Shown piece by piece: positions 45,798 through 53,708 of a stretch of DNA of 64,000 bases; within the stretch, counting starts at the first letter, position 1; the number at the start of each line of letters is the position of its first letter. The position numbers were made by a program, and so were the translations under genes. The DNA is from DATLGB01 sp038258425 (lineage in GTDB: Bacteria; Actinomycetota; Thermoleophilia; Solirubrobacterales; Solirubrobacteraceae), in NCBI GenBank assembly GCA_038258425.1, contig JBBSPV010000003.1, forward strand, positions 1-64,000, given 5' to 3'. The notes beneath the pieces were generated by a model. That model saw nothing but the letters and a program-made list of their open reading frames with translations, had not been told where the DNA came from and searched no databases.

Positions 45798-46145
45798 TTA
45801 CAGCGTGACGAGCTCGCGGGCTTCCACGCACGAGCCCGTGGCGCCGAGCCAGTCCGCGCCGTACTCGCGCATCGCCTCGACGATCGGGACGAGCGCGCGG
45901 CCCTTCTCCGTGAGCCCGTACTCGACCCGCGGCGGGACCTCGGGGAAGGTCCGGCGGTCGAGGATGCCCTCCTCCTCCAGCGCCCGCAGGCGCAGAGAGA
46001 GGGTCCGGGGGCTGATGCCGTCGAGGGAGCGCTCGAGCTCGCAGAAACGCGCGTGACCTTCCGCGAGATCGCGGATGATCAGCAGCGTCCACTTGCCGCA
46101 GACGACCTCGGCGGTCCGGCAGACGGGGCAATCGGCGTTCGGCAC
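45798..46145 (-). CDS. HxlR-family transcriptional regulator
   Basis: A 115-residue winged-helix regulator: CPVCRTAEVVCGKWTLLIIRDLAEG, FCELERSLDGISPRTLSLRLRALEEEGIL and RVEYGLTEKGRALVPI (in parts). Three N-terminal cysteines (Cys6, Cys9, Cys16) could sense redox or electrophiles, as in HypR/YodB relatives; this is inference. GTG 46145 lies 7 nt after TAGACT, hence leaderless. Its likely operator (46159-46173) overlaps the promoter, consistent with autoregulation. Confidence 0.87.
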   Translation of the reverse strand: MPNADCPVCRTAEVVCGKWTLLIIRDLAEGHARFCELERSLDGISPRTLSLRLRALEEEGILDRRTFPEVPPRVEYGLTEKGRALVPIVEAMREYGADWLGATGSCVEARELVTL

Positions 46146-46152
46146 GACCCGG

Positions 46153-46173
46153 AGTCTACTTCATTTGGTGAAG
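46153..46173 (-). promoter_or_regulatory. promoter and HxlR-type operator of the 45798 gene
   Basis: Minus-strand -10 box TAGACT at 46158-46153 is 7 nt from the GTG. Directly upstream is an inverted repeat CTTCA-N5-TGAAG (46159-46173), the same 5-5-5 layout as the site before the other HxlR gene. It lies in the last codons of the protease gene. Confidence 0.5.
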
Positions 46174-47063
46174 CGTACTTCCGTGTGCGCCTCGCGCGCG
46201 CCGCGCAGGAACACCACCTCGACCCGCTCCGGATCGCCCTGCAAGGCGTCCAGCAGATCGTCCACGGCGTGCAGCGGCTCGCCGGCGGCGACGACGAGCA
46301 GATCGCCGGGCTCGATCCCCGCCCGCGCGGCCGGGCTCCCGTCCGCGACCGCGCGCACGAGCAGGCCGGGATGCTCGGCCAGCCCGGCGGCGGCGCGCAG
46401 CCTCCGGCCCGCGGCCGGGGAGGCGAGGGCGACGCCGAGCCGCGGGCGCTCGCTCGCGGCGCGACCGGCGGCGAGCGCGTCGACCGCGGCGCGCAGCGCG
46501 GCGTCGGCCGGGACGGCGAGGATCAGGCCGCCCTCAAGGCGGACGGCGTTGAGGCCGAGCAGCCGGCCCTCGGCGTCGACCAACGGGCCCCCCGCCGAGC
46601 CGCGGGGCAGCGGGGCGGTGTGCTCGAGCGAGCCGGCCACCCGACGCCCCCGTGGGCCCCGGAAGGTGCGCCCGGCGGCGGAGACGAGGCCGAGCGTCGC
46701 CCGCAGGCCGCGGCCGCCCGGATCGGCGAGAGCGACGACGGGCGTCCCGATCCCGGCCGCCTCGGCCCGCTCGGGCTCCCACGCCACCACGGGGGCGCCG
46801 CCGGTGTCGGCGGCCACGAGGGCCACGTCGAGGTCGGTGTCGACGCCCGTGACGCGCCCGTGGACGGCCGGCGCGCCGCCGACGGAGACCGCGACCTCGG
46901 GACCGCGGAGGACGTGGGCGCTGGTGAGCACGACGCCGTCGGCGACCACGACGCCGGAGCCGTGACCCCACCCGCGGCCGAGGCCGGCGACGGCCGGGCC
47001 CACGCGCGCGGCGACGGCGCGAACGGCCGCGCCGTAGGTCTCGAGCGGTGTCGCTTGCGACAT
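46161..47063 (-). CDS. trypsin-like serine protease with PDZ domain
   Basis: A 300-residue DegP/HtrA-like protein. Catalytic triad visible as His in LTSAHVLRG, Asp in TDLDVALVAAD and Ser in PRGSAGGPLVD, then a PDZ domain (about 215-295) with EHPGLLVRAVADGSPAARAGIEPGDLLVVAAGEPL (in parts). No signal peptide or membrane anchor after the chosen ATG 47063, so cytosolic unless the true start lies in the longer open frame. ATG is 10 nt after TAGCGT on this strand. Between two HxlR regulators; control by one or both is likely. Confidence 0.85.
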   Translation of the reverse strand: MSQATPLETYGAAVRAVAARVGPAVAGLGRGWGHGSGVVVADGVVLTSAHVLRGPEVAVSVGGAPAVHGRVTGVDTDLDVALVAADTGGAPVVAWEPERAEAAGIGTPVVALADPGGRGLRATLGLVSAAGRTFRGPRGRRVAGSLEHTAPLPRGSAGGPLVDAEGRLLGLNAVRLEGGLILAVPADAALRAAVDALAAGRAASERPRLGVALASPAAGRRLRAAAGLAEHPGLLVRAVADGSPAARAGIEPGDLLVVAAGEPLHAVDDLLDALQGDPERVEVVFLRGAREAHTEVRFTK

Positions 47064-47079
47064 GCAAGTCGCTACGCTA
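47054..47079. promoter_or_regulatory. shared divergent promoter with HxlR-type operator
   Basis: The -10 boxes overlap: TACGCT (47073-47078) for the plus-strand regulator and TAGCGT (47079-47074) for the minus-strand protease. Beside them an inverted repeat CTTGC-N5-GCAAG (47054-47068) covers the protease start codon and the -35 side of the regulator gene, where binding would affect both. Confidence 0.5.
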
Positions 47080-47085
47080 GCCCAT

Positions 47086-47505
47086 GTGCACACGCCAGCC
47101 GCCTCTCCCCTGGCCGACGCCCTGGACCGGGTCGGCGATCGCTGGACGCTGCTCACCGTCGCGGCGCTGCTCGACGGGCCCAAGCGCTTCAACGAGCTGC
47201 AGGAGTCGCTCGGCGCGATCGCCCCGAACATCCTCTCCGCGCGGCTCAAGGCGCTCGGCGAGTACGCGCTCGTCGTGCAGCGCCCGTACTCGCAGCGGCC
47301 ACCGCGCTTCGTCTACGAGCTCACGGAGGCGGGCCGCGAGCTCGCCGGCGCGCTGCGGCTGCTCGCGGACTGGGGGGCGCGCGAGGGCGAGGGCGAGCCG
47401 CTGCGCCACGACGGCTGCGGCACGACGCTGCGCGCCGTCTGGTGGTGCGAGACGTGCGAGGAGCCCGTCGCCGCCGGCGCCGAGGAGCCGCTGGACTACG
47501 TCTAG
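47086..47505 (+). CDS. HxlR-family transcriptional regulator
   Basis: A 139-residue winged-helix regulator (LADALDRVGDRWTLLTVAAL, FNELQESLGAIAPNILSARLKAL, PPRFVYELTEAGRELAGAL) with an added C-terminal tail that has a zinc-ribbon-like pair of Cys (WWCETCEEP). The frame is open from ATG 47062, but that ATG lies inside the operator palindrome; GTG 47086 sits 7 nt after TACGCT and is preferred as a leaderless start. Using 47062 would add 8 residues. Divergent from the PDZ protease. Confidence 0.83.
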   Translation: MHTPAASPLADALDRVGDRWTLLTVAALLDGPKRFNELQESLGAIAPNILSARLKALGEYALVVQRPYSQRPPRFVYELTEAGRELAGALRLLADWGAREGEGEPLRHDGCGTTLRAVWWCETCEEPVAAGAEEPLDYV

Positions 47506-47540
47506 CTACCCGTCGACCTGCGTACGGGGGGCGGCGGGGG

Positions 47541-48824
47541 CTAGAAGCCCGGCGGGGCGGAAGACACCGCCGGCACCGGGGGCGCGGCGGCGCTCGGCGG
47601 GTCGAAGCGCAGCCTGGGCACGCCGTCGTCCGGAGCCCGCTCGGCCGGCGCCGCAGCCGCGAGGTGGCGCAGACCCGCGTCGGCCTGGACCAGGAGCTTG
47701 AAGTCGTGCGGGGAGGTCGCCGTGGCCATCGCCTGCTCGTAGGTGATGCGGCCGGCCTTGACGTGCTCGAGCAGGTGCTGGTCGAAGGTCTGCATGCCGT
47801 AGTACCCGCCCTCGGCGATGACCTCGGGCAGCTGGCCGGTCATCGTCGGGTCGAGGATGAAGTCGTGCACCCGGCCGGTCATGGTGAGGATCTCGCAGGT
47901 CGCCACGCGGCCGCTGCCGTCCGCGGTTCGCACGAGCCGCTGGGAGATGATCCCCTTCAGCGTGCCGGCGATCATCGCCCGCGCCTGCGCGTGCTGGTGC
48001 GGGGGGAAGAAGTCGATGATGCGGTTGATCGCCTCCGTGGCGTCGACCGTGTGCAGCGTGGAGAGGACGAGGTGGCCCGTCTCGGCCGCCGACAGGGCGG
48101 TCTGCACCGTCTCCTCGTCGCGCATCTCGCCGACGAGGATGACGTCGGGATCCTGACGCAGGACGCGGCGCAGCGCCAGCTTGAACGATCCGGTGTCCTG
48201 GCCGACCTCGCGCTGGTTGACGATCGAGCGCCGGTCGGGATGGAGGAACTCGATCGGGTCCTCGATGGTGACGATGTGCTTGTCCATCGTCCGGTTCATG
48301 TGGTCGATCATCGCGGCGAGCGTCGTCGACTTGCCCGAGCCGGTGGTGCCCGTGAGCAGGATGATCCCGCGCTCCTCCTCCGCCAGCCGAGTGATCACCG
48401 CGGGCAGCAGGAGATCGTCGACGGACTGGATGTCGACGGGGATGGCCCGCATGACGAGCGAGACGTAGCCGCGCTGGCGGAAGGCGCTGACGCGGAAGCG
48501 CGCGCGGCCCTCGAGCTCGTAGGAGAAGTCGATCTCGCCGGAGGCCTGGAACTCGGCGACCTTCTGCGCGTCGCCGAGGATCCCGCCCGCGATGCGCTCC
48601 GTGTCCTGGGCGGTGAGCGCCGGCTCGCCCGGGATCGGCCGCATGCGCCCGTGGACGCGGACCATGGGGGGCGCGGGCACCTTGAGGTGCAGGTCCGATC
48701 CCTCGCTGGCGAGCAGGTGGCGGAGCGCGTCGTCGACCTCGAGCATCCCGCGGGTGATCGGCGCGTCCACGCCCGGCTTGAGGGGCGGCGTCGCTCCACG
48801 CGTGGGAGCTCGGACCCCCGTCAC
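47541..48824 (-). CDS. PilT-type twitching motility ATPase
   Basis: A 427-residue secretion/retraction ATPase. N-terminal PAS-like domain (GSDLHLKVPAPPMVRVHG), Walker A GTTGSGKST (159-167), Asp box TIEDPIEFLH, His boxes with STLHTVDATEAINRIIDFFP, and Walker B DVILVGEMRDEET (in parts). C-terminal tail is Ala/Pro-rich. No other pilus gene is in the window. The longest frame starts at GTG 48824 inside a tandem repeat; ATG 48746 (MLEVDDALRHLL) matches the usual PilT N-terminus and may be the true start. Confidence 0.92.
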   Translation of the reverse strand: MTGVRAPTRGATPPLKPGVDAPITRGMLEVDDALRHLLASEGSDLHLKVPAPPMVRVHGRMRPIPGEPALTAQDTERIAGGILGDAQKVAEFQASGEIDFSYELEGRARFRVSAFRQRGYVSLVMRAIPVDIQSVDDLLLPAVITRLAEEERGIILLTGTTGSGKSTTLAAMIDHMNRTMDKHIVTIEDPIEFLHPDRRSIVNQREVGQDTGSFKLALRRVLRQDPDVILVGEMRDEETVQTALSAAETGHLVLSTLHTVDATEAINRIIDFFPPHQHAQARAMIAGTLKGIISQRLVRTADGSGRVATCEILTMTGRVHDFILDPTMTGQLPEVIAEGGYYGMQTFDQHLLEHVKAGRITYEQAMATATSPHDFKLLVQADAGLRHLAAAAPAERAPDDGVPRLRFDPPSAAAPPVPAVSSAPPGF

Positions 48825-48906
48825 GCGCGTGGATCGACACCGTCACGCGCGTGGATCGACACGCTCACGCGCGTGGATCGACACGGTCACGCGAGTGGAT
48901 CGACAC
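48819..48906. repeat. four tandem 22-bp repeats
   Basis: Units at 48819, 48841, 48863 and 48885, each GTCACGCGCGTGGATCGACAC with one or two changes, then a partial fifth. Each unit carries the palindrome CACGCGCGTG (fourth unit CACGCGAGTG). A related CCACGCGTGG lies at 48796-48805. The block spans the 5' end of the longest pilT frame. Confidence 0.85.
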
Positions 48907-49020
48907 GGTCAGGCGTTGAGCCCTCACACCCGGCGGCGAGACGATGCGCGGGTGCACGCGGACAGTCCATCCCAGCCACCACGTCCGCCCAGCGCGGGCG
49001 TGGTCGCTCCGGCGGGCCGC

Positions 49021-49937
49021 ATGGGTCTCCCCAAACGACCACGCCTGGCGAATCGTGACGTGGCGGGTGCCGCGGACCGCCGTCTCGCCGTCGTGGCGGC
49101 CGGCAGCCGCGGCGTCGTGGACCTGTCCGACCTCGTCGCGGCCGGCCTGACGCGCCGCATGGTCAGCCGGCGCGTGCGCGCGGGACGGTTGCATCGCATC
49201 CACCCCGGCGTCTACGCCGTCGGACACGACGGGATCGACGACGCGGCGCGCTGCGTCGCGGCGGTCAAGGCATGTCCGGGTGGCGTCCTCAGCGACCGCA
49301 GCGCGATGGCGCTGTGGGATCTCGGTCCGTGGCCGGCGAGCGTCGAACTGCGCGCGACGTCACGGCGAAGGCTCGCAGGCGTCCGGGTGCGCCGCGTGCG
49401 GACGCAGCCACCTGCGCTCCTGCGGCAGGGCCTGCCGACGTCGTCCGTGCCACAGCTGCTGCTCGACCTCGCCGAGACCGCGGACGAGTGGACGGTGACG
49501 AGGACGTTCAACGAGGCCCTCTACCGCCGTCGAACCTCGCTCGCCGCGGTGCAGGCCTGGTCGACGCGTCGCCCGGGCGCCACGGGCTCGCCCTTCTCGC
49601 CCGGCTGCTGCCGCTCGCCGACGCCGCCCACTCGCCGCTGGAGGACGACTTCCTCTCGCTGCTCCTCGCCGCCCGGCTGGCGCGCCCACTGACCAATCGC
49701 CGGGTGTGCGGGCACCGGGTCGACTTCTGCTGGTTTGAGCACCGGCTCGTCGTCGAGACGGACGGCTGGGCCGCGCACTCGACGCCGCTGCGCTTCGAGG
49801 CCGACCGCCGGCGCGACGCCGATCTGCTCGCGGGCGGGATCCGCGTGATGCGGGTGACCCGACGGCAGCTGCTCGACGAGTCCCACGCGGTCATCGCGCG
49901 GCTCGGAGCGATCCTGCTCGCCGGTTCGCCCGCCTGA
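49021..49937 (+). pseudogene. frameshifted AbiEi-antitoxin-domain / DUF559 protein
   Basis: The first part (ATG 49021, to about 49553) encodes an AbiEi-like winged-helix domain (VVDLSDLVAAGLTRRMVSRR, AGRLHRIHPGVYAVGH) and a middle domain with LLLDLAETADEWTVTR. The rest of the protein continues in a different frame: LVDASPGRHGLALLARLLP, then the DUF559 (Vsr-like nuclease) part with DFCWFEHRLVVETDGWAAH and FEADRRRDADLL. A single-base deletion near 49553-49557 explains the switch. Intact relatives are common in actinobacterial genomes, often many per genome; their function is not established. Confidence 0.8.
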
Positions 49938-50047
49938 CCACGCCGTCGTCACCGATGCGTGGAGGCGCTCAAGAACCGTTCCGGTCCGTGAGCCGGAGCA
50001 CCCCTGTGTCCAGCGCACGTGGTCCGACCGGCGAACCCACCGTGTCG

Positions 50048-50146
50048 CTCGCGAGCAACGACGTGCCGTGGCGCTGCGCGCTCGCGATCAACGACGTGCC
50101 GCAGCGCTTCGCGCTCGCGAGCAACGACGTGCCGTGGCGCTTCGCG
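50048..50146. repeat. three tandem 33-bp repeats abutting the rpoD stop codon
   Basis: Units at 50048, 50081 and 50114, each with a CAACGACGTGCCG core and differing at a few positions. The third unit ends exactly where the rpoD TAG begins. The 33-bp length keeps all six frames open (11 codons), which explains long ORFs here. Confidence 0.85.
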
Positions 50147-51247
50147 CTAGGCGACGTCGCGGAGCTTCTGGGCCTCCGCGAGGGACTGCAGCTTCTTGAG
50201 CGACTGGTTCTCGATCTGGCGGATGCGCTCGCGCGTGACGTTGAACGTCCGGCCGACCTCGTCGAGCGTGCGCGGGTGCTCGCCGCCGAGGCCGTAGCGC
50301 AGCTCGAGCACGCGGCGCTCGCGGTAGGAGAGGTTCTCCAGCGCCTCGCGCAGCGCCTCCTTGGTGAGGATCTCCGCGGCCCGCTCGTACGGGGACTCCG
50401 CCCGCTCGTCGGCGATGAACTGGCCGAACTCGGACTCCTCCTCGTCGCCGACCGGCTTCTCGAGCGACACGGGCGCCTGGGCCGAGCGCTTGATCGAGTC
50501 GACCTCGTCGGGCTCGATGCCGGTGACGTCGGCGATCTCCTCCGGCGTCGGCTCACGGCCGAGCTCCGTGACGAGCTTGCGCTCCGCGCGGCCGATCTTG
50601 TTGAGCTTCTCGACGACATGGACCGGAATGCGGATGGTGCGCGCCTTGTCGGCGAGCGCGCGGGCGATCGCCTGGCGGATCCACCAGGTCGCGTACGTGG
50701 AGAACTTGAAGCCCTTGCGGTAGTCGAACTTCTCCGCCGCGCGCACGAGACCGAGCGTCCCCTCCTGGATGAGGTCGAGGAAGGGCAGACCCTGGTTGCG
50801 GTAGTTCTTGGCGATGGAGACGACGAGCCGCAGGTTGGACTCGACCATCTTCTGCTTCGCGTCGAGGTCGCCGCGCTCGATCCGGCGCGCGAGGTCGACC
50901 TCCTCCTGCGCGGTGAGCAGGCGGACCTTGCCGATGTCCTTGAGGAACAGCTGCAGGCTGTCCGTCGTCATGTCGGGGCGCAGGTCGATGCCCGTCGCCT
51001 TCTTGCGCCGCGACTTCTTGTCGACCGCGCGCTCCTCCTGCGTGGCCGTGTGCGCCGGGTCGATCTCCTCGACGAGCTCGATCTCGGACTTCTCGAGCAG
51101 GCCGTGGAGCTCCTCGACGTCGGACTCGTCCATGTCGAGCTCGCCGACCGCCTTGGCGACCTCGGCGAAGGTGAGCACACCCACGGTCTGGCCCCTGAGG
51201 ACCAGGCCCTTGACCTCTTCGAGTTCCTGCAGCTCAACTACTGACAT
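50147..51247 (-). CDS. rpoD: primary RNA polymerase sigma factor (sigma-70 / RpoD)
   Basis: A 366-residue group 1-like sigma factor. A short acidic N-terminal region 1.1 (residues 1-70) leads to a basic linker and region 1.2 (DSLQLFLKDIGKVRLLTAQEE). Region 2 contains NLRLVVSIAKNYRNQGLPFLDLIQEG and KFSTYATWWIRQAI (-10 recognition), region 3 follows, and region 4.2 is RTLDEVGRTFNVTRERIRQIE (-35 recognition). Start is ATG 51247 (MSVVELQELEE). Its own promoter lies about 65 bp upstream. The many TANNNT boxes in this window fit its expected -10 preference. Confidence 0.95.
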   Translation of the reverse strand: MSVVELQELEEVKGLVLRGQTVGVLTFAEVAKAVGELDMDESDVEELHGLLEKSEIELVEEIDPAHTATQEERAVDKKSRRKKATGIDLRPDMTTDSLQLFLKDIGKVRLLTAQEEVDLARRIERGDLDAKQKMVESNLRLVVSIAKNYRNQGLPFLDLIQEGTLGLVRAAEKFDYRKGFKFSTYATWWIRQAIARALADKARTIRIPVHVVEKLNKIGRAERKLVTELGREPTPEEIADVTGIEPDEVDSIKRSAQAPVSLEKPVGDEEESEFGQFIADERAESPYERAAEILTKEALREALENLSYRERRVLELRYGLGGEHPRTLDEVGRTFNVTRERIRQIENQSLKKLQSLAEAQKLRDVA

Positions 51248-51313
51248 GCACGTCCCGTTCTGCGAGCCGCCCGCCCTGGGCATCGGGCCGGCGCTGGGTG
51301 GTCATCGACGGTG

Positions 51314-51343
51314 AGTCTAGGCACTTCATCAAGGCTTCCTCAA
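51314..51343 (-). promoter_or_regulatory. rpoD promoter
   Basis: Minus-strand -35 TTGAGG (51343-51338), 18-nt spacer, -10 TAGACT (51319-51314). Predicted start about 60 nt before the rpoD ATG. Confidence 0.6.
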
Positions 51344-51421
51344 CGGCTCGGAGCGAGACCGTAGCGGGTGCGCGACGCGCCAGCGGCGGTTCGGACACCG
51401 GTCCCTAGACTGACGCCCGCG

Positions 51422-51889
51422 ATGGCCCAGGGAGACCGACGCAGCAGACGCCCGAAGGCCGGCGCGGCCGAGCCCGAGCCGGGTGTCCTCGGTGGCCTGT
51501 CCGCCACGCGCCCGACCCGCATGGCCCGCCGCGGCGGACGCGACGCGGCGAGCGGCGATCCCGCCCCGAAGCCCAAGGCTGCACCGAAGGCGAAGGCGGC
51601 TGCGAAGACGAGGGCGGCGACCTCGCCGAAGGCCAAGGCCAAGGCGACTCCGCGCCGACCCGCGCCCACCCGGCTCGAGCCCGAGGCCAAGCGGCCGCGG
51701 CCCGTCCGCGCCGGTCATCCGGGACTGGCCGCCCCGGCCGACAAGCGCGCCGCCGCCGCCAGTCGCGACGCCGAGCAGGCGGGCCTGGCCGGCACCGTCG
51801 TGCAGGCGGCCGGCGAGCTGGCCTCGATCGGCGTCACGCTCGGCGGCCAGCTGCTCAAGCGCGTCGGCGAGAAGCTGCCGAAGCCCTGA
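51422..51889 (+). CDS. Lys/Ala/Pro-rich basic protein of unknown function
   Basis: A 155-residue protein with a histone H1-like middle (repeated PKAKA/AAKTRAA) and a conserved-looking C-terminal amphipathic part (GELASIGVTLGGQLLKRVGE). The basic tail suggests nucleic acid binding; nothing more can be said. ATG lies 10 nt after TAGACT. Divergent from rpoD. Confidence 0.65.
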   Translation: MAQGDRRSRRPKAGAAEPEPGVLGGLSATRPTRMARRGGRDAASGDPAPKPKAAPKAKAAAKTRAATSPKAKAKATPRRPAPTRLEPEAKRPRPVRAGHPGLAAPADKRAAAASRDAEQAGLAGTVVQAAGELASIGVTLGGQLLKRVGEKLPKP

Positions 51890-51927
51890 CCCGCTGCAGC
51901 TCACGGGCGCGGCCTGCGGCGCCGCGC

Positions 51928-52755
51928 CTATGCGCTCTCGAGGTAGCCGACCATCCGCTGGGTCAGCTCCTCGAGCGCGCCGATGCTCGACTCGGCGCCC
52001 ACCGGCCGGGAGGCCAGCAGCTCATCCATCTCGTCTGCGAGCTCCGGCGCCTTGTCGCGCGCCACGGCCGCGCCAGCCTGCGTCGCCTGCCGCACCACGG
52101 TGGGGTCGAGCGTCCAGAACGCCTCGAAGCGCCGGTCCAGGTCGTTCTCCGGCGCCACCGCGACGGGCGGCTCCCAGGCCAGCAGGCAGACGGAGAGGCC
52201 GGGCGCGTCGATCACGACGGCCCACTCGTGGCCCATGGTCGTCTGACTGTCGATCGGGATCTCCATGGGGCCGGCCTCCGGCGAGGTGGCCTCGGGGAAG
52301 TCGGCGAACACCGCCGTGAGGTCGGCCATGTGCCAGAGGCGCTCGTAGCGGTGCTCGACCTGGCGGTAGCTCTTCTCGCGCTGGAAGGCGCCGAGCACGA
52401 TGGGCGCCGCGGCGCTGGCGAGCGCCTGGTCCTCGATCGCGCGAGACAGGCCGATGAGCGTCTCCTTGCGCAGCCGGCGCGTGCGACCCGCGTGCGGGAC
52501 GGCGCCGAAGATGGACGGTCGGTCGGTGCCCTGACGGGCAGCCCGGGCCCGCCGCAGGGCGGCCCCTACCGAGATGCCGTCGCGACGCAGGGCGACGACC
52601 CGGCGCAGGACCTCGACGTCCTCCGGGCCGTAGACGCGGTAGCCGGCCGGGGTCCGCTCCGGCTCGGGAAAGCCGTAGCGCTGCTCCCACATGCGGATCG
52701 TCCCCGCCGCGAGGCCGGTCTGCTCCGCAACCTCTCGGATCGCGAGTCCCCTCAT
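51928..52755 (-). CDS. MerR-family regulator with DICT sensory domain
   Basis: A 275-residue protein. MerR winged helix at the N-terminus (LAIREVAEQTGLAAGTIRMW, EQRYGFPEPERTPAGYRVY), then a DICT domain (about 95-205: LIGLSRAIEDQALASAAAPIVLG, FQREKSYRQVEHRYERLWHMADLTAVFADF in parts), which is found with light- or stress-linked signalling in cyanobacteria and actinobacteria. ATG 52755 used; GTG 52767 in frame. Divergent from the NAD-binding protein gene at 52827, its likely target. Confidence 0.88.
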   Translation of the reverse strand: MRGLAIREVAEQTGLAAGTIRMWEQRYGFPEPERTPAGYRVYGPEDVEVLRRVVALRRDGISVGAALRRARAARQGTDRPSIFGAVPHAGRTRRLRKETLIGLSRAIEDQALASAAAPIVLGAFQREKSYRQVEHRYERLWHMADLTAVFADFPEATSPEAGPMEIPIDSQTTMGHEWAVVIDAPGLSVCLLAWEPPVAVAPENDLDRRFEAFWTLDPTVVRQATQAGAAVARDKAPELADEMDELLASRPVGAESSIGALEELTQRMVGYLESA

Positions 52756-52826
52756 CGTCTGAGTCACATACGGAGCTTCGACACCCGGGGATCGTCCGTC
52801 AACCGCGCTGGCCCGTACTCGGCGCG

Positions 52827-53708
52827 ATGACACGTGTCGCCGATCCCATCCTGCTCACCGGGGCGTCCGGCTACGTCGGCCGTCACCTCCTCCGCGCCCT
52901 CGCCGGGCCCGGGCGCGAGGTCCGCGCCCTCACCCGCCGGCCCACCGGAGCTCAGCTGCCCGCCGGCACCGACGTCCGGCAGGGCGACGTCCTGTCCGGC
53001 GACGGCCTCCGGGACGCCCTCGCCGGCTGCCGCACCGCGTACTACCTCGTGCACTCCATGGGGGTGGAAGACTTCGAGGCCCGCGACCGCACCGGGGCGC
53101 GCAACTTCGCCCGGGCGGCCAAGGCGGCCGGCGTGGAGCGGGTGATCTACCTCGGCGGCCTCGGCGGCGACGAGGCCCGCTCCGCCCACCTGCGCTCGCG
53201 CAACGAGGTCGCCCGCATCCTGGCCGAGGACGGCCCGCCCCTCGTGCACGTGCGCGCGGCGATGGTCATCGGCACCGGCAGCGCGTCGTTCGAGATCATC
53301 CGGCACCTCGTCGACCGCCTGCCGGCGATGATCGCCCCGCTGTGGGTGGAGACGAAGACCCAGCCCGTCGCGCTGCAGGACGCCGTGCACGCGCTCGTCG
53401 CGGCGGCGGAACTCGACGACGCGCCGGCGGAGATCCAGCTCGGCGGCGCCGACGTCCTGACCTACCGTGAGATGATGCAGCGCTACGCGGCGCTGACCCG
53501 TCAGCGCCACCGTCCGCTGTTCAAGGTGCCCTACTTCACCCCTCGCCTCTCCTCCTACTGGGTCGCGCTCGTCACCCCCGTCTCCCTGGGCATGATCAAG
53601 CCGCTGGTGGAGGGTCTCGGGGCGGAGATGCTCGTGCTCGAGCCGCCCCCGGCCGGCGTCAACGACGCGCCGCTCGGCTTCGACGACGCGGTCCGGGCGG
53701 CGATGTGA
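52827..53708 (+). CDS. NAD(P)-binding atypical SDR protein
   Basis: A 293-residue Rossmann protein: LLTGASGYVGRHLLRAL, DVLSGDGLRDAL, AYYLVHSMG and VIYLGGLGG (in place of the YxxxK of classic SDRs), as in the YbjT/complex I NDUFA9-like atypical SDRs. Divergent from the MerR-DICT regulator with 71 bp between. Its stop overlaps the next start (ATGTGA). Substrate not known. Confidence 0.85.
   Translation: MTRVADPILLTGASGYVGRHLLRALAGPGREVRALTRRPTGAQLPAGTDVRQGDVLSGDGLRDALAGCRTAYYLVHSMGVEDFEARDRTGARNFARAAKAAGVERVIYLGGLGGDEARSAHLRSRNEVARILAEDGPPLVHVRAAMVIGTGSASFEIIRHLVDRLPAMIAPLWVETKTQPVALQDAVHALVAAAELDDAPAEIQLGGADVLTYREMMQRYAALTRQRHRPLFKVPYFTPRLSSYWVALVTPVSLGMIKPLVEGLGAEMLVLEPPPAGVNDAPLGFDDAVRAAM

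Noticed and set aside
44106..49058. 1650-codon plus-strand open frame
   Set aside because: It overlaps the opposite strand of four recognisable genes and runs through the 22-bp repeat; a high-GC shadow.
48819..50146. Tandem repeats as a CRISPR array
   Set aside because: Units are directly adjacent, without unique spacers of equal length, and there are no cas genes.
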